Shown here piece by piece: positions 11,737 through 24,100 of a stretch of DNA of 64,000 nt. Source of the stretch: Telopea speciosissima (lineage: Eukaryota; Streptophyta; Magnoliopsida; Proteales; Proteaceae). Under the pieces are notes generated by a model. That model was not told where the DNA came from. It did no database searches and saw only the letters and a program-made list of their open reading frames with translations. The position numbers and the translations under genes were made by a program. The first letter of the stretch is position 1. Every line of letters begins with the position of its first letter. The stretch covers positions 49,426,010-49,490,009 of the forward strand of contig NC_057925.1 of the NCBI RefSeq assembly GCF_018873765.1, in the 5' to 3' direction.

Positions 11737-13603
11737 ATGGGTTCTGAAGGTTCTGAAGATTCTGAAGATAGCCTCAAGAACTGGTAACTACCTATCCTTA
11801 ATTTTGAACAGTGACCATGTTTTAATATCCTCTTCTGAAGAACTCAAATTTGTTTAATTTTGGTTCCATGTGGAAGTGTGAAGCATGAATACTCGATAAT
11901 ATTCCCCACCGGATTCATTGTATAGCTCTGGCATTCCATTTTCATTTCCATCAATTTCTTCAACTGGAGAAGAAGATCAGATGGCAATTGGTGTCCGAAA
12001 TGGGTCAGCTCGAGTCCCTCCCTCATCTTTCTTGATGAGAACAGCAATGAGAATCTCAAGAGCGAATTGGTTTAATTTCTTGAGAAGAGTCTTCCATTAC
12101 CAGAATGGGTCAAGGTCTGATCTTGGATCAAATCCTTTTAATTCTGGGTCTTGGATTACCTTGGAGTTCATAGCCTTGGCTGTTCAGATAACAGTTATAT
12201 CTCTCACGCTGGTCACCTCCAAGGAAGAGAAGCCAGTGTGGCCTCTAAAGATATGGATTGTTGGGTATGCCATTGGATGCCTTTTAACTCTGCCTCTACT
12301 GTATTGGCGCTTTCAGCATCGTTATTTGATCCAAGGGAACTCTGATTTAGAACAGCAGAGAAACAATGAAGAATCCAGGTACTTAATCCGCACTGATTCT
12401 CATCTTTCTTCCCTTCATCATAGAAAGTAAAATCTATCCCATTAGATATTCATGAATCCTTATTTTTGCAATGTGTAAACAGGTCAAATTTGATGAACAA
12501 ATCCAGGACTTTCCTTGAACTGTTCTTCGCAATTTGGTTCGTGATTGGCAACGTTTGGGTCTTTGATTCTCGCTTTGGATCCTTCAATCGAGCTCCAAAG
12601 CTTCATGTGCTCTGCATTTCACTGCTTGCTTGGAATGCTGTCAGCTACTCTTTTCCCTTCATGCTGTTTCTATTGCTCTGTTGCTGTGTGCCATTGATCA
12701 GCAAGATCCTTGGCTACAACATGAACATGGGTTCAGCAGATCGAGGGGCATCTGATGATCAGATCTCCCACCTACCCAGCTGGAAATATATGCAAGTTGA
12801 TAGCCATTCAAGGCCTGGTGATGGTGCTGAGTGCAATTCAGATCCTGAGAACGAAAATTCAGTAAGTTCTGTCCCTATTAAGAGAGGGTGGACCTTGGTG
12901 CAACGGTAAGGTTGCTCCATTGTGATCAAGTGGTCGCAGGTTCGAGTCAGGAAACAGCCTCTCCCCGAAGTAGGGGTGAAGGCTGCGTACATTATGACCC
13001 TCCCAAGACCCCGCAGTGGTGGGAGCCTCGTGCACTGAGTACACCCTTTTTTTTCCCTATCCCTATTAAGAAGTCAAAGAGTAACATAAAAGGTGTTTTC
13101 CTAACCTGTTCAGATGTTTGGAACCATAGAGTTATAATTCCACATTGGTTTGTTCAGGGTCATTCGTGTCTTCATTTACTTTAACAAAATCTCTTCACTT
13201 AATACCTTAGGGTTGTTGGTTAGACCCTCCAACTTGATATCTGCGCAAGGTTCATTTGTTGCTCTCCCCCAAGTGGTATTTCGTGGGTTATCCCACAATG
13301 CCGAAACTACATGTGAAGGGGAGTGTTGATATGTTGGGAATTATAGAGACCCATATTAAATAGCTCAACCACTTAATACCTAAGGTTTTGGGTTGGACCC
13401 GCCAACATAACCTATAATGAACTAATGGGTTTGCGTTTCTCGTTGTTGGAATGCAGGAATGTTGCATTTGCCTGGCTAAATACAGAGACAAGGAAGAGGT
13501 TAAGCAGTTGCCATGTTCCCATAATTTCCACCAAAGTTGTGTGGATCAGTGGCTCAGGATTATATCCTCTTGTCCTCTTTGTAAACAAGATCTAAGGAGA
13601 TAA
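11737..13603 (+). CDS. Membrane RING-H2 E3 ubiquitin ligase (RIE1-like family)
   Basis: Four-exon model: 11737..11783, 11926..12378, 12483..12861, 13457..13603, all GT-AG, 341 aa. Residues 90-145 hold two transmembrane helices; exon 3 holds two more (FLELFFAIWFVIGNVWVF and the Cys-rich LHVLCISLL...CCCVPLISKIL), so the protein has four helices. The C-terminus (residues 295-335) is a complete RING-H2: C-X2-C-X14-C-X1-H-X2-H-X2-C-X10-C-X2-C, with CCIC, LPCSHNFHQSC and CPLC visible. Such proteins transfer ubiquitin from an E2 to substrates at membranes. The text SRANWFNFLRRVFHYQNGSR is typical of the plant RIE1 / At1g68070-like group. The first exon (47 bp) is inferred only from a phase-consistent junction (TG + C). 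Otherwise translation starts at Met 11981, giving a shorter N-terminus. The last intron contains a SINE. The gene appears intact. Confidence 0.85.
12884..13059 (+). mobile_element. Au-like SINE, copy A
   Basis: tRNA-derived SINE in the last intron of the RING gene. It has an A-box-like TTGGTGCAACGGTAAGG, a B-box-like GGTTCGAGTC, the body words TATGACCCTCCCAAGACCCC and GGAGCCTCGTGCACTG, and a 3' T-run. A T-tail instead of an A-tail is the mark of the plant Au SINE family. It is flanked by a perfect 12-bp TSD, TCCCTATTAAGA, at 12872-12883 and 13060-13071. Confidence 0.88.
13072..13456 (+). other. Rest of the RING gene last intron
   Basis: Contains two related segments (about 13203-13235 and 13374-13406, both around AATACCT(A/T)AGG ... 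GGTT(A/G)GACCC(T/G)CCAAC) some 170 bp apart, with TGTTGATATGTTGGGAATTA between them. This looks like a short LTR or MITE relic. No gene. Confidence 0.3.
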
Positions 13604-15144
13604 AAAACAACAAGAGCAAAGCTCACTATAGGCCAGCTTTTGTTTTGATTGTTAATATTCATGTATCTACGGATTATTTTGAGTGTGTTTATTGTACAGT
13701 TCAGGATTGTCTGGATCCCAAGGGAAACAGGATCCAATATCAATACAGTGTGATACAAGTACTGATCAGATTGCAGCACGGAATGCTTGTTTATGTATGT
13801 GTCACAGAGAGAGAGAGAGAGAGAGAGAGTCTCAATGTTTAAAAATCCAGAATCAGAAACATGATCAACCTCCACCGATTTCAATTCGAATCATATCACA
13901 ATCAGTCGGAATGGTCAAAACCCTAGAAGTTGGAATCAAGAAGAACTAAAGTGCAGTCAGACTGCCACAGTGATGCTAGTATTGGTAGTTTTGTTCAATC
14001 AGAAGTTTCAGTTTTGCTAACCTCACATCTGGCAAGTCTCTGAACATCGTCATGGGATTCCCCTCGTAAGGCAAGTGTGGGAGGACAAAAACAACATTCC
14101 CTAACAGATGATCGGACAGGTCACAGTAAACACTTTTTAATTAGCATTTTCGATCAAAGTTTGAACTGGATTCGTTGGTGTATCGGGCAAGGTTTTAAAG
14201 AGCGGAATCCGGATCCAAATTGTTCCTGGCCGATTCCAATCCAGATTAGTTGAAATTGGTCAGGAATCGGCCAGATTCTTCCCTAACCCTAGAAATGCAA
14301 CACAGATCAGCCACTCCGGAATGGTCTAAGCTGATTCTGATCCAAATTGGTTGATCCATCCAATCCAATCCAGAGTTTTAGAACCCTGGAACTGGGATTC
14401 TGCAATCACGGCTGAGCTTTGGGTTCGCTAGTCCTTGTGGAGGCTTTGGGCCAGGATTGCACAATTCAGGCTCTGTACTATACTGCATCAGACAAAAAGT
14501 GGAGAATTTATGCCTCCACGTAACTTTATTCTTTTTCCCTGATAGATATGCCTTCCCTTAGTCTTTAAATGAACGTTAATGGTTGTTATCAGAGGGAGGT
14601 CAATACGCAGTAGAAAGACCCTATAGTAAATACTTGCTGCAAAGTTAAGACTGAAATTGCCAAAATAGTGAAATCTCAACAAAGATATAGAGTGAAAGGG
14701 AGAGACAAAGAATAAGCAATTTCACTATAACTGATGGCTCCAGGTGACCCCAGCACTACTGGTTGATCTAGACGTCGCTCCAAGAAAGAACAAACAGAAT
14801 GTATCCATAAAGTTCTCCAGTTTGATAGCACAGGGATCAAAAGCCAACAAAGATGACTTGGATTTAAGTAAAGCAATAACAAACAAAATTTTGATGTTGG
14901 ATAACAAAGGAAGATGATGAAAAAGTTGAATGAATAAAAAGCACTACAACGACATAGTAATAACTAGGATAGCAAGAACAGAAAGTGGTGACAGAAACAC
15001 TACCTAATCCAAAGGGGAGTAATTTCATCCCAAAAAAATAAATCCAAAGGGAGTGAAGGCCAGCACCATATGAAAGGGAAGTAGCCAAGCAGGAGAAGGC
15101 AGGCCTGTGTATGAAAAGAACAAGGAGAGCCAAGTCATGCAACT
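13604..15144. other. Convergent intergenic region between RING gene and RNE
   Basis: Holds the 3' UTRs of two convergent genes. A GA microsatellite lies at about 13806-13829. The segment 14192-14395 is listed separately as a MITE. No other gene is seen. Confidence 0.45.
14192..14395. repeat. MITE-like inverted repeat
   Basis: Starts with AAGGTTTTAAAGAGCGGAAT and ends with CAGAGTTTTAGAACCCTGG; the ends are loosely inverted, and the inside alternates GGATCC, GATTCC and GATCCAAATTGG words in both orientations. This pattern is common in short plant DNA-transposon derivatives. A second fragment of similar text lies at about 13838-13925. No TSD was confirmed. Confidence 0.4.
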
Positions 15145-18100
15145 TCATTTACCACCAGTTTTCCACTTTTTAATTGGGAAGAGAGTTAATTGTTTGCCAG
15201 GAATGTTATATCCAGTCTCAGTTGACCGCAGTCTTGAAATGGCTACCGGATGCTGCTCATCTTTTGCCTTGTCACCTGTATATGGTTTCACCTCAAATGC
15301 ACCTCTAGTAAAACCTCTGGCAACCTGATGCATCAAAGTTTCAAGTGATCAGTAAGATGGTAATTCTAGAGTCACATGCACTTCCATAAACAAGATCAAT
15401 TTTCTATTAGTTTCTAGTTCTAGCTGCATCTGTTAAATTTCAGTCAACCCGCTGGTGCTGAAGGAATTTTTCATGCATTTACAGTTTCATGAGATTACAT
15501 GTATAAACAGGGAAATGTCTTTCATTGGACAAACACATGGTGCCACATAAACCATGGCAAATCCTATCCCTGGTCATTGTAAAATGAAAATATATTAAGG
15601 AAAAAAGGTTCTATTTGACATAGGTTAGTTTTACCATAAATTCATTGTCTATTTTCTTTTTTTCCTTTTTCAATGAAGAAAGTAGAGTTTGTGGTTCAGA
15701 CAATGACTAACATCCACACCTAGGGCATATTTGTTGGGAACGAATGAGCAACCACACACAAGACAAGGAATTTACCATGGTTTGGCAAGATTGCCCACAT
15801 CCACCCGAGAGAACCAAAGGTCTTTCACTAAACCTGAAAAACTCTACACTCTCCACCTCAAAAATTGATCTTCCCTTTGCTTGTGACTGGTTTTCCACAT
15901 AGAGACAATATAGAGAAACCTAAAACCCTAATCCCACACCATAACAATTCCACCCCCGTACAGGTAATGGACCCCAAACCCGACCTCATTACAAATACAC
16001 ACCCAATTATAATTATGTGTGCCCGCAGAATACAAGACGCACCCAACCCCAACAATATTTTGAGAGGTTAAGATCAACCGCCAACTAGGTCCTAGGAGTT
16101 GCACAGGCTGAATCAACCTGATCACATTACCAGACCATACAATTAATTGATTCTTTTGGGTGGACAAACAAACCACAACACTGGATCGGAAATTTGCCAA
16201 CATCGGAACATGGGAAGTTTTTCACCAAAGACATAACAACCGACGATTGCTTGCTCAGTTTTGAGTCTCCTGACTCACATATGCATCAGGTCCTGATTAT
16301 ATGGATATAGACCAGACTCACCACCTAAACTAAGATGGATTTACCATTAGCTATAATGAACTAAACAAAGTTTTGAGTTAAGACATATTTCTGTTACACA
16401 AAAATGCATTAATTATCACACTAATTGCACATAACAAGCAAGCAAATAAACAATTGTCTCAGAATGTGCTTCTTGTGTAGATTCATTTCTTTCTCACATA
16501 ATAAATGTTGTAATGCAAGGGCAGACCTCGGCGCAACGGTAAGGTTGCTCTTTGAGTCAGGATTCAGGAAACAGCCTCTCCGCGAGGCGGGGGTAAGGCT
16601 GCGTAGATTATGACCCTCCCCAGACCCTACAGTGGCGGGAGCCTCGTGCACTGGGTACGTCCTTTTATAATAAAAATGTTGTAATGGGATTTAATTGAGA
16701 ATTTTCATGTTTGCCAGACACACCTTCAGTAGAATCCATACTTTGAGAGAACTACTCAGGACAGCAAGTCTTGTTCTTTTCCCTGAAGTCAAGTAGTTAC
16801 ACATGTGGTGGTCCACTCTTAGCACAAATTTTGGCCAGGACTTCGGGTTTTCAAGGTCTGCCTTCTGGTCCAATATTGCCTGATAGAGAAGATGAGATGT
16901 TTGTTACAAAAACACAATATGCCCAGAATGCAACAAAAATAGAAAACGTTAAAAACCAACAGCAAGAAGAGAGATTTCCATTAAAAAAAAAAAATTTTTA
17001 GATAATAGCAGTGGCACAAAAAAAATAATACTAATTTATAATAAAATTTACAAGGGAAAACTATAGAAAAGTGAACAAAAGATTTCCATAAAAACAAAAA
17101 TAACTTACAAGCAACCGGCAAATTTCATGTTCGATTTTTGAATAGGAAGTTTCCAAAGCCTCCACTCGCCCTGTGGCATGACAGCAAGTGCATGGTTCAC
17201 TGATCATAAATGTAACACTGGGACGAACCTGTAAACAATTTGCACAACCAGTGCACTTACATTAATGGCATAAATAACAATGAGGATCTCAAGTTGCATT
17301 AAATACTTGCATCGCATAACCAATTGAAAACTAAATGCATGCCTGTAGCCTGTAGGAATCATAGATTTATATTCACAACCAAGAGGAAGCATACCCTCTT
17401 TCTGGTTATTTCCATCAGTCCATGCCTAGACAATTCAGAAACTCTCACTGTTGATCGGTCTCTCTCAACAGCTTTCTTCACTTCCTCATAGACCAACCTT
17501 TTGTTTGCTGGAAGAGTCACAATAAAAATCTGTCAAAAGGTGGTTTAAATGCTTTGAAAATAAACCATGGCGTGCATACTGTTCCTCTGACAATTTCAAT
17601 TTTTTTTTTTCAACAATAGTGAGGTAGAATCATAGAGGGTGGGCCTTGGTGCAACGGTAAAGGTTGCTCCATTGTGATCAAGTGGTCACGGGTTCAAGTT
17701 TGGAAACAGCCTCTTTGCGAAAGCAGGGGCAAGGCTGCATGCATTATGACCCTCCCCAGACCCCGCAGTGGCGGGAGCCTCGTGCACTGGGTACACCCTT
17801 TTTTTTTGTCATGTAGAATCATAAAAAAACACAATGAGTTCATTGATTAGTACAATTAATGAAAGAGTCACCATGTACCAACTGTACAGAAACAACACCT
17901 AACTCAGGAGCACAAATCCTTACTTGGAACCTATATCTGCTCCAATCAAGGAGTTCAGCACAAATCCACAAGTTTCAGAAGGAGAAATCTCTCCAAAATC
18001 CGGCCAGATGGCAATAACAATCTCATTGACAAATGACAACTTTCTTTAATGTGCATATTTTCCTCAGAATCCCCAGATGAATTGGAAGTCATCTGGCATG

Positions 18101-21100
18101 ACCCAAGCATTGAGCAGATCAGCTAATGCTCAACCCAGCTCTTCAACCTCATTGTCCCATAAACCAGCTCATTAGCCCATGTTTATGTCCAACTCAATCC
18201 GTTGATTAGCCACCAACCAACAAAATTTTTAGAACTTTAAAATAATGTTTACAGGGAACTTTAGTTTGGGTCTTTATTTGCTTGGAGTAATCATGTTAAT
18301 TGAGGATGCTGGAGTTGAAGAGTGATAGAGCTTGGTTAGATGAATTTCTTAACTCAAAAGAAACCCAAGAGAGTTTTACATTGAATTGGACGTTCTTGTC
18401 GCAAATTACAAGACCTAAAAGAGTGTAGAGATCAAAACTCTCTGTACAGACTACAGAGAGATCTATTTTCTCGAAAATATAGTCTACTATATACTGAAGT
18501 CAACTATAGAGAAATGTGAACCAAGTAGCAAGAGTGCCTTCAAGAGGTCCACATAAAACTCTACATGACCCCCACCCCACACACACACACACACACCTTG
18601 CGTTTTTCCTTTAAAACTTCTTACCCTTCTTGTCTAACCATGCAACAACACCGCTCCCCCCACCCCCCAAAAACAAAAAAAAGTTCTCTGTACTGGCCAA
18701 GACTGTATGCAATTCTCAGATACCCCATTCCAGGTCTAGCCTGCATCATTATCATAACTATGAATCACACATATACCATTTACAAGGCACAGGAATAACA
18801 GAGGATAGTTTCTCTTAACCTCCTATCCTTCTCCAAGCAGTCACCTCTACATGAAAGGTAGTAAATACGCAATGGTGGAAACCAAGACCATGAATGACTC
18901 ATTTATGCTAAGAGGCATACACAGACACTTGCATAAATGGTTGAATCTAAAAAGGAAAACTATTAAGTACGTAGAGCAATCTGCAGCAATCTAATGCAGT
19001 AGAGAAAGAGAGTTAAATGCTTCCAATGATTCTGGATTGCAAAATGACCATGCAAGTGTAGAAGGTATGGACGTCAATCTAATCTAAGTCACATGAGTAA
19101 AGATTAAAAAAACATCACAGTATGTTTGTTACAACCGCTTATCCCAAAATCCTGAACTGTTAAGTAAGGGTCCACAACAATGTATATCAGCACAACACCA
19201 CCCCTCGCATGTGCAGCCCCCCCCCCCCCCCCACACACACACACACACAAGGCTCTGCACGTGACAGTGACACCATCACGTGGCACCAAGGGGACACAAC
19301 AACACAAATCCCTCGCACTTACCAGGAGTCGAACACCCGACCTCCTGGCTCTGATACCATGTTACAATTGCTTATCCGCTTATCCCAAAAGCTCGAGCTG
19401 CTAAATAAAGGGCCACAAGAATGTATGTCAACACACAACAACAATACTTATTTCAGAATAATAATTGCTATCCATAGTGTAACAGCCATGGCCAAATAAC
19501 TGTAGCATTCCTCAGAGACTTTTTACTTACATTCGTCAACCATATCAATAAAATCTACCACAATAATGCCACCAATGTCCCTGAGCCGTAACTCCCTTGC
19601 AATCTGCAAAAGTTGCTATTTTTTATTAATTCAATCACCAGGATTACAAAGCTCTCACAGAAAGGCGTTACAATTAGATGTTATGCTTAAAATCTTCTAA
19701 TAAAAAGTTTCAAGACATTCAATGAATTCCTTCTTCTCTTTTCTTGTGTTTTCTCCTTTCTGAAGAATATAACATCAAAATACCCTCCTACAACCAATGA
19801 GAGAATACTTTAACTTATTGAAAATCCAGATAGTTCAAGAAAATCAGAGCATGAAAGCAAGGTTCACAATTGCCATGACTTCAGGAATAGAATAGGATGC
19901 ATCATTTCATTTACTGCAGTAAATTTGTTTAGTTTGTAGACACAAGCATACACAAGAGGCAGTTCATTCAGTGTAGATTTTGTTTTCTTTTTGAGCTAAA
20001 TGTGCACTTGGAGTTGAAAGAATTGCTGATCTATTGTTTTTATCCATTTCTCGCTATACAAAATTATTCAAGCAAATGCTAAAATTTCTATGTTTAATTT
20101 AAACAAATTGACCACATAACTAACACTTTAAACACTACGAAAAAAAGTGAACTTTTAAAATTGATTATCAAACGCTTCTCACACTTAATTCAGACGTATA
20201 CATCATTGAAACTGTAGGAACAAGACCATTACCAACCAAATGATTTCACATTATACAAGCCACATTTTTTACAAAGTATATGTAATCACTGGGCCTGTTG
20301 CTGATAAAAAGTAAGGTGGATAAGTTATCCCACATCAAGTCATCTGAGTGGTATAGGAATCATCTGTGTACCTTAATTCTTAATTTCTTATCCAAGATAA
20401 AAAGCACAAATCCTACAAAATCTAGCTGATTATATTTGATTAAGTCTTAACAACTTACAAATGTATGCAAAAATTAATATTGAGACAGAAATTTTTACTA
20501 AAATTAGATTTCAATAAGTTCTCTTGTAATCTAATAGCTATGCCTGAGGAGCTGACAAAGGTTTGGTTTCAAACATACGTGTTTTGCAGCTGCAAGGTTG
20601 ACTTCAAGAATAGCCTTCTCCTGAGAAGTCCCTCGACCAAGCATCCCATGTCCTCCATTTACATCAATAGAAACTAATGCCTCAGTTTGTTCGATTACTA
20701 GAGAACCTCCATTAGCAAGAGGGACCCTGAAAGATGAAAGAAATAAAAAGCATCAAAACCATAACTTAACAATCAACTTATGCATGTCATACACATTGGG
20801 CACATTCAAGACTTGAAAAGTTTCATCAGCAGCACCCATAGTTAAGTACTAGTCTTCATTCTAGATTTGTTGTTTCGTAATTTTGTACCATTGTGTAAAT
20901 ATAAATGGACAAACGTTGAACCACCATATATCACTACTTTCTTTGTCTGTGCGAGTGTCAAATGACTCAACTCAATCACAGATGTATCTTTCAGAGGAGC
21001 AAAATAATTGCTGTTGGTGCCATTGCTTGTCTGCTTTGTCATAGTTGTTTGTTGTTGTTTCTTATCTTGTAGATATCTTTTTCCCTTATACTATTTGCTT

Positions 21101-24100
21101 TGACACAAAATGCACAGAAATAAAATAAATTGGGGGAAATATCTTACTTTCCCAACATTATTTTACACATTTTGGACATCATAATAGTGGTGCGACCCAC
21201 TGAAAAACTTCATGTCCCCTCCTTTAAATTTCCTATGAAGGAAAATCTATAATTAGATACTTTGAAGTTTTTTTTTTCAACTTCCACCCATTTTACATCG
21301 AAACAAACAGAGCCTTAATAAAAAAATCATTTTTTAACCCCGTCCCAAAAGAAAAAAGAGCACAATAGTTTAGATGTTCCATGCTGGACTTAATAAATTT
21401 AAAAACAGCAACTCTTAGGCATCTTACTGATTGGTCAAAAGTATGAACTGGTATGCTCACCTTTTATTGAGGATACCATTGATCTCTTCTTCAATTCCAT
21501 ATTCGTCAAAAATGGGATTTCTTTTATTGTATAGCTCCACTTGATCACAGAGATCAGGAGCTATCTCTTGAAGGTAGGTGGTGACCTGAAATATAAAAAA
21601 ATACAACCTAATCAGCAATGGTTAAGAATTGTGCAGAGGACATCAAAAACCTCCCTTGATACTTCCACAAAGTCAATGGCCATCTCTGGTTCTAAATAAT
21701 CATCACACAATAAAAAGAAACAGGAACTTATCTTCTTAATATGGAAACTGTTTCACTAGTAAATATTTCAAAATCCAAAGTATAAAGCATGAATGTAAAA
21801 AAGCATACTTGTGGAGGGGACAAAGTACAAAAAATAACCCTTTGCAACCAAAAACAATGCTGTTCAACATTTTCTATGATGTATGGCATGCCAACAAGCT
21901 TAAGAAAGATTAGTATGAAAGTTTAGTGTGGCAGAAGTTAAAGAAGCCTTAAGAAAGATGAAAGCAGGCAAGACACCGGGCCTAGATGAGATTCCAATAG
22001 AAGTGTGGAAAAAACCCTAGGAGTTTGTATTGGTTAACCAATCTGTTTAACAAGATTATGAACACAAGGAAGATGCCAGATGAATGGAAGAGAAGCACTG
22101 TAATCCGAATCTACAAAAACAAAGGTGACATCCAAAGCTGCAATAATTATAGAAGCATACAGCTAATGACTCACGCTATGAAACTTTGGGAGAAGGTTAT
22201 TAAACCCGTTCAAAAAGAGACTCATATCTTGGTGAACCAATTTGGTTTTATGCCAGGTAGATCCACGACAAAAGCTATCTACCTATTGAGGAGGCTCATG
22301 GAAAAATATAAAGATAGTAAGAAGGATCTCCATATGGTCTTTATCAACCTGGAAAAAGCATATGACCAAGTCCCTAAAGATTTAATTTGGCATGTTCTAG
22401 TGAAGAGAGAGGTGTCGAGTAAATAGGATATAATTAAAGATATGTATGAGGGTGAGGTGACTAGTGTGAGATCAGGGCAAGGAATTCCCAATAACGATTG
22501 GATTACATCAGGGATCAGCCATAACCATGTATCTATTTGCGCTTATCATGGACAACCTAAACAAGAGCATTCAAGACAAGGTTCTGTGGTGTATGCTCTT
22601 TGTCGATGATATCGTTTTGGCGGATGAGACAAAAGCAGGGATTAACACTAAGTTAGAACTTTGGAGATCAACTTTGGAAACAAGAGGCCTTAAGATTAGT
22701 AGAACAAAGACGGAGTATATGATGTGTAATTTTACTCATACAGTCATACTATGATGGATACTGACATGGTGCAAATTGGGGAAAGAGAGATACCGCAAAG
22801 TGACTATTTTCGATATTTAGGGTCAATCATAAATAAAGAAGGTGACATAGAGAGGGATGTTTCACAGAGAATTAAAGTGGGATGGATGAAATGGAGAGGT
22901 GCGTTTAGAGTGTTGTGTGATCAACGTATTCCTTTAAAGCTTAAAGAAAAGTTTTATAAGAATGTTGCGCAGTTAAGAGTGTCATAGTGAGAAACTTTGT
23001 GAAGCAGAGATGAGGATATTAAGATAGATGTATGGAAAAACTAGGAAGGATAAAGTAAGGAATGAGCGTATTAGAGCTGACCTAGGAGTCGCCCCAATCA
23101 ATGACAAGCTCCGGCAGAGTCTCTTGAGGTGGTATGGTCATGTTGAATGGAGGCCTAAGGATGCCCCAGTAAGAAGGAGCGATATGATACAAATTGAAGG
23201 AGCTAAAAGAGCAAGGGGCAAGCCTAAAATGACCATAGGAGAAGTTGTGAGGAAGGATATGCATAGTCTAGGCCTTGCACCAAGTATGACCTCGGATAGA
23301 ACATATTGGAGGGCTAGGATCCATGTACCAGACCCCATTTAGCTGAGATTTTCCTGACTTGCTAGGTTGTGCCTCTTTCCTCTTACTTTCATCTTTCATC
23401 TTGCATTTTTCTTGTTATTCTTCATCTTTCATTTGACATTTTCAATTTTTCATTGCTCATCTCATTACCCTTTTGTTGTTTCGACCTCAGTTTTTTCCAC
23501 TTTGTTTTGTTTAGATCCATGTAGCCGACCCCATTAAGTTGGGATAAGGCTGAGTTTGTTGTTGTAGTTGTTATGGCATGCCAACAAGTAAAAAGCAATC
23601 AGGGCCAATTTCTATTGAATCATAAATCATCAGGTCTTTTCTCACTAACTCAATCCACACCTTCTTGGCCTTCTTTTTATCCATAGAACTACCTACTAAT
23701 AATTGACTTTCCCCATGAACCAACACACAGAGAATCAACCATTACCCAATTATTGGGCCCCCATGGCCCCATCCTATCACCAAATTTGTCAAAATCTGCC
23801 ATCCAATAAGATTCTTCCACATTTCTAAACAAACAATGTGGAGAAAAGGATTAAATGCGCACAGACCATCCAAACATAACAACAATTGCAAAAGGAGATC
23901 GGTCCTCTATGCACATAATGCATAGATTTGGTATAAACTTCTGCTTTTGGATGAGTTTATCAAAAGTGCAACACTGCTCCAGAATAATCATCTCAAGAAG
24001 AAGATAGCAATCAACTCAGCAAATAGGTGTACTATGACCAGGAACAAGAATTCTCTCAGAAAATTTGGGCTGTCAAATTCCTTGAAGGCATCCTCAGTGT

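Noticed and set aside
15732..16202. Certain solo LTR
   Set aside because: TG...CA-like ends are present but the 5-bp flanks differ; kept only as LTR-like.
16516..16673. tRNA gene signals (A and B boxes)
   Set aside because: Boxes belong to tRNA-derived SINEs; no cloverleaf or acceptor stem.
22025..23342. Reverse-transcriptase ORFs as host genes
   Set aside because: Broken frames inside a LINE with a clear 17-bp TSD in an intron.
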